The notes below the pieces were generated by a model. It was not told the DNA's origin. It saw only the letters and a program-made list of their open reading frames with translations, and ran no database searches. Positions 13,467 to 14,431 of a stretch of DNA of 14,431 nucleotides are shown here, in pieces. The position numbers and the translations under genes were made by a program. The stretch comes from Bacillus_BA songklensis (GTDB taxonomy: Bacteria; Bacillota; Bacilli; Bacillales; Bacillaceae_H). Position 1 is the first letter of the stretch. Each line of letters begins with the position of its first letter. The stretch is from positions 1 through 14,431 of the forward strand of contig NZ_JBHRZT010000014.1 in NCBI RefSeq assembly GCF_042649685.1. The letters are read 5' to 3'.

Positions 13467-13522
13467 ATTCGTAGATGTTGACTTCTGTGAAGTTATAGAG
13501 TGAAATATTTTTTGTCACCAGC
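13467..13522 (+). promoter_or_regulatory. Stable-RNA promoter module, copy 2
   Basis: TTGACT (13478-13483), a 17-base spacer and TGAAAT (13501-13506) align gap-free with copy 1 at 12515-12570, including flanks ATTCGTxGATG and TGTCAyCArC. The A-rich run before it (13461-13466) recurs too. It would drive tRNA-Val and the genes downstream. The -10 box is weaker than in copy 1. Confidence 0.65.
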
Positions 13523-13574
13523 CAAACAATAAGAGTAGCTTAACGGTTATCTAAAAAATGAATTATCATTATAT

Positions 13575-13650
13575 GGAGGATTAGCTCAACTGGGAGAGCA
13601 CCTGCCTTACAAGCAGGGGGTCAGCGGTTCGATCCCGCTAGGCTCCACCA
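13575..13650 (+). tRNA. tRNA-Val(TAC) with imperfect acceptor stem
   Basis: A 76-base tRNA with anticodon TAC (13608-13610) in the stem CCTGC/GCAGG. D-arm and T-arm (AGCGG-TTCGATC-CCGCT) are sound and CCA is encoded. The acceptor strand GGAGGAT faces AGGCTCC, so pairs 5-68 (G-G) and 6-67 (A-G) are mismatched, where the usual Bacillus sequence would be ATCCTCC. Function is uncertain. Confidence 0.88.
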
Positions 13651-13675
13651 TTATAAATACTGTAAAAATATATAC

Positions 13676-13759
13676 GGCGACGTAGAGGACGTAGCTCAGC
13701 TGGATAGAGCGTACGGTTCATACCCGTGAGGTTATGGGTTCGATTCCCATCAATCGCCC
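13676..13759 (+). tRNA. Aberrant tRNA-Met-like gene (CAT) with a 9-base duplication
   Basis: D-arm (GCTCAGCTGGATAGAGC), anticodon arm (TACGG-TTCATAC-CCGTG, anticodon CAT at 13719-13721) and T-arm (ATGGG-TTCGATT-CCCAT) are those of an elongator tRNA-Met. The 5' end is abnormal: GACGTAGAG (13679-13687) is repeated as GACGTAG (13688-13694), adding nine bases between acceptor and D-arm. The outer acceptor still pairs GGCGA (13676-13680) with TCGCC (13754-13758). Removing one repeat restores normal size, but two inner acceptor pairs remain mismatched. CCA is not encoded. It lies about 20 bases upstream of rnpB and is probably a pseudogene or a tRNA-like processing signal. Confidence 0.6.
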
Positions 13760-13778
13760 TTTTTACTATTTTATGCAA

Positions 13779-14191
13779 GTTTATACAAAACCGGAGAGAA
13801 TCGCGCAGATTTCGATCTGTGAGGAAAGTCCGTGCTCGCACAGACTGAGATGTCTGTAGTGTTCGTGCCTGACGAAACCATAAGTCAGGGCAGCTTGATT
13901 TAATATCGGGCTGACGGCAGGGAAAGCACCTAAGTCCGTTGGATATGGTGTGAATACCTTGAAAGTGCCACAGTGACGGAGCTTCAAGGGAAACTTTGAA
14001 GGTGGAACGAGGTAAACCCCACGAGCGAGAAACCCAAACAATGGTAGGGGAAGTGTCTTGAGGGAATAAAACCGATATAGACACCATCGCTTTCATGCGG
14101 TGAGATAGATGATTCTCCACTTTGTACGAGAAGTGTGCTTCGTTTACAGTACATGGTGAACAAAACGCGGCTTATGAGGTTTTGTATACTC
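13779..14191 (+). ncRNA. rnpB: RNase P RNA, type B (Bacillus type)
   Basis: The roughly 410-base catalytic RNA of RNase P, which removes tRNA 5' leaders. Helix P1 pairs TATACAAAACC (13782-13792) with GGTTTTGTATA (14178-14188). Conserved regions are all visible: GAGGAAAGTCCGTGCTC near 13821, CCACAGTGACGGAG near 13968, GAGCGAGAAACCCAAA near 14022, AGATAGATGATT near 14103, and the 3' P4 strand AACAAAACGCGGCTTA near 14160. Compared with B. subtilis as I remember it, every helix has a counterpart, so it looks complete. Standing inside a tRNA array instead of its usual chromosomal place suggests a second copy or a moved gene. No intrinsic terminator follows. Confidence 0.94.
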
Positions 14192-14235
14192 AATAAAATA
14201 GTAAATATCTAACAAGTAAATGTGGTTGTTATTAT

Positions 14236-14310
14236 TGGGCTATAACCAAGCGGTAAGGCAACGGACTTTGACTCCGTCATGCGTTGATTCGAATCCAGCT
14301 AGCCCAGCCA
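14236..14310 (+). tRNA. tRNA-Gln(TTG)
   Basis: A 75-base tRNA with acceptor TGGGCTA/TAGCCCA, anticodon stem ACGGA/TCCGT and anticodon TTG (14268-14270). CCA is encoded. In the T-arm (GTTGA-TTCGAAT-CCAGC) the nearly universal G53-C61 pair is A-C, which is unusual. Confidence 0.93.
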
Positions 14311-14334
14311 TTCATGAGTCATCATTTTAAACAT

Positions 14335-14416
14335 GCGGGTGTGGCGGAATTGGCAGACGCACCAGACTTAGGATCTGGCGCCGCAAGGCGTGGGGGTTCG
14401 ACTCCCTTCACCCGCA
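14335..14416 (+). tRNA. tRNA-Leu(TAG)
   Basis: A class II tRNA with acceptor GCGGGTG/CACCCGC, anticodon stem CCAGA/TCTGG, anticodon TAG (14369-14371) and a variable arm GCGCCGCAAGGCGT. The 3' CCA is not encoded, unlike in tRNA-Ser, fMet, Val and Gln of the same array. The array probably continues beyond the window. Confidence 0.94.
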
Positions 14417-14431
14417 TTGTAAAAACGCGGA

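Noticed and set aside
13638..14193. Minus-strand frames of 160, 86 and 69 codons
   Set aside because: They are antisense to rnpB and the tRNA-Met-like gene, with no ribosome binding site or recognisable protein.
1..14431. CRISPR arrays, and toxin-antitoxin or restriction genes
   Set aside because: No regularly spaced direct repeats were found, and no reading frame shows the motifs of these systems.

Overview
The window looks like accessory DNA of a Firmicute of the Bacillaceae type. Signs of this are the AT-rich intergenic DNA, strong AGGAGG-type ribosome binding sites, a CspA-type cold-shock gene end, an IDEAL-domain protein, a Bacillus-type large SRP RNA and a type B RNase P RNA. Whether it lies on a plasmid or the chromosome cannot be read from the sequence. 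The many broken genes, an integrase end, an IS6-family transposase end and an unusual array of stable RNA genes suggest a plasmid or a genomic island.

Region 1 (1-4300) is a patchwork of small and decayed genes: the end of a cold-shock gene with its terminator, a lysine-rich ORF without a start, a DUF2750 gene (minus strand), a GNAT acetyltransferase that has lost both its start codon and an early sense codon, an 88-aa and a 54-aa unknown ORF with good ribosome binding sites, an IDEAL-domain protein, the catalytic end of a tyrosine recombinase, a 78-aa unknown gene, and the 3' end of an unidentified gene abutting the next operon.

Region 2 (4302-10057) is a catabolic cluster for an aromatic carboxylic acid: SDR dehydrogenase, Rieske ring-hydroxylating dioxygenase alpha and beta subunits, type I extradiol (VOC) ring-cleavage dioxygenase, and an ACMSD-type amidohydrolase/decarboxylase, followed by a convergent LysR regulator. 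The logic resembles the p-cumate (cmt) route: 2,3-dihydroxylation with the carboxyl retained, rearomatisation, 3,4-extradiol cleavage, then decarboxylation of a 2-hydroxy-3-carboxymuconate-semialdehyde-type product. Ferredoxin, ferredoxin reductase and the later hydrolase are absent here. The extradiol gene appears to have its own promoter/operator region and more AT-rich codon use than its neighbours.

Region 3 (10058-12350) is again decayed: an IS6 transposase 3' end, a frameshifted AHSA1/SRPBCC gene, two overlapping unknown ORFs and a 116-aa unknown gene.

Region 4 (12500-14431) is a stable-RNA array on the plus strand: a promoter, an unidentified GC-rich structured RNA, SRP RNA, tRNA-Ser(CGA), initiator tRNA-Met, a 5' half of tRNA-Glu(TTC), a second copy of the promoter module, tRNA-Val(TAC), an aberrant tRNA-Met-like gene, a complete-looking rnpB, tRNA-Gln(TTG) and tRNA-Leu(TAG), probably continuing beyond the window. 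Finding SRP RNA, RNase P RNA and partly degenerate tRNAs together is the most unusual feature of the window.
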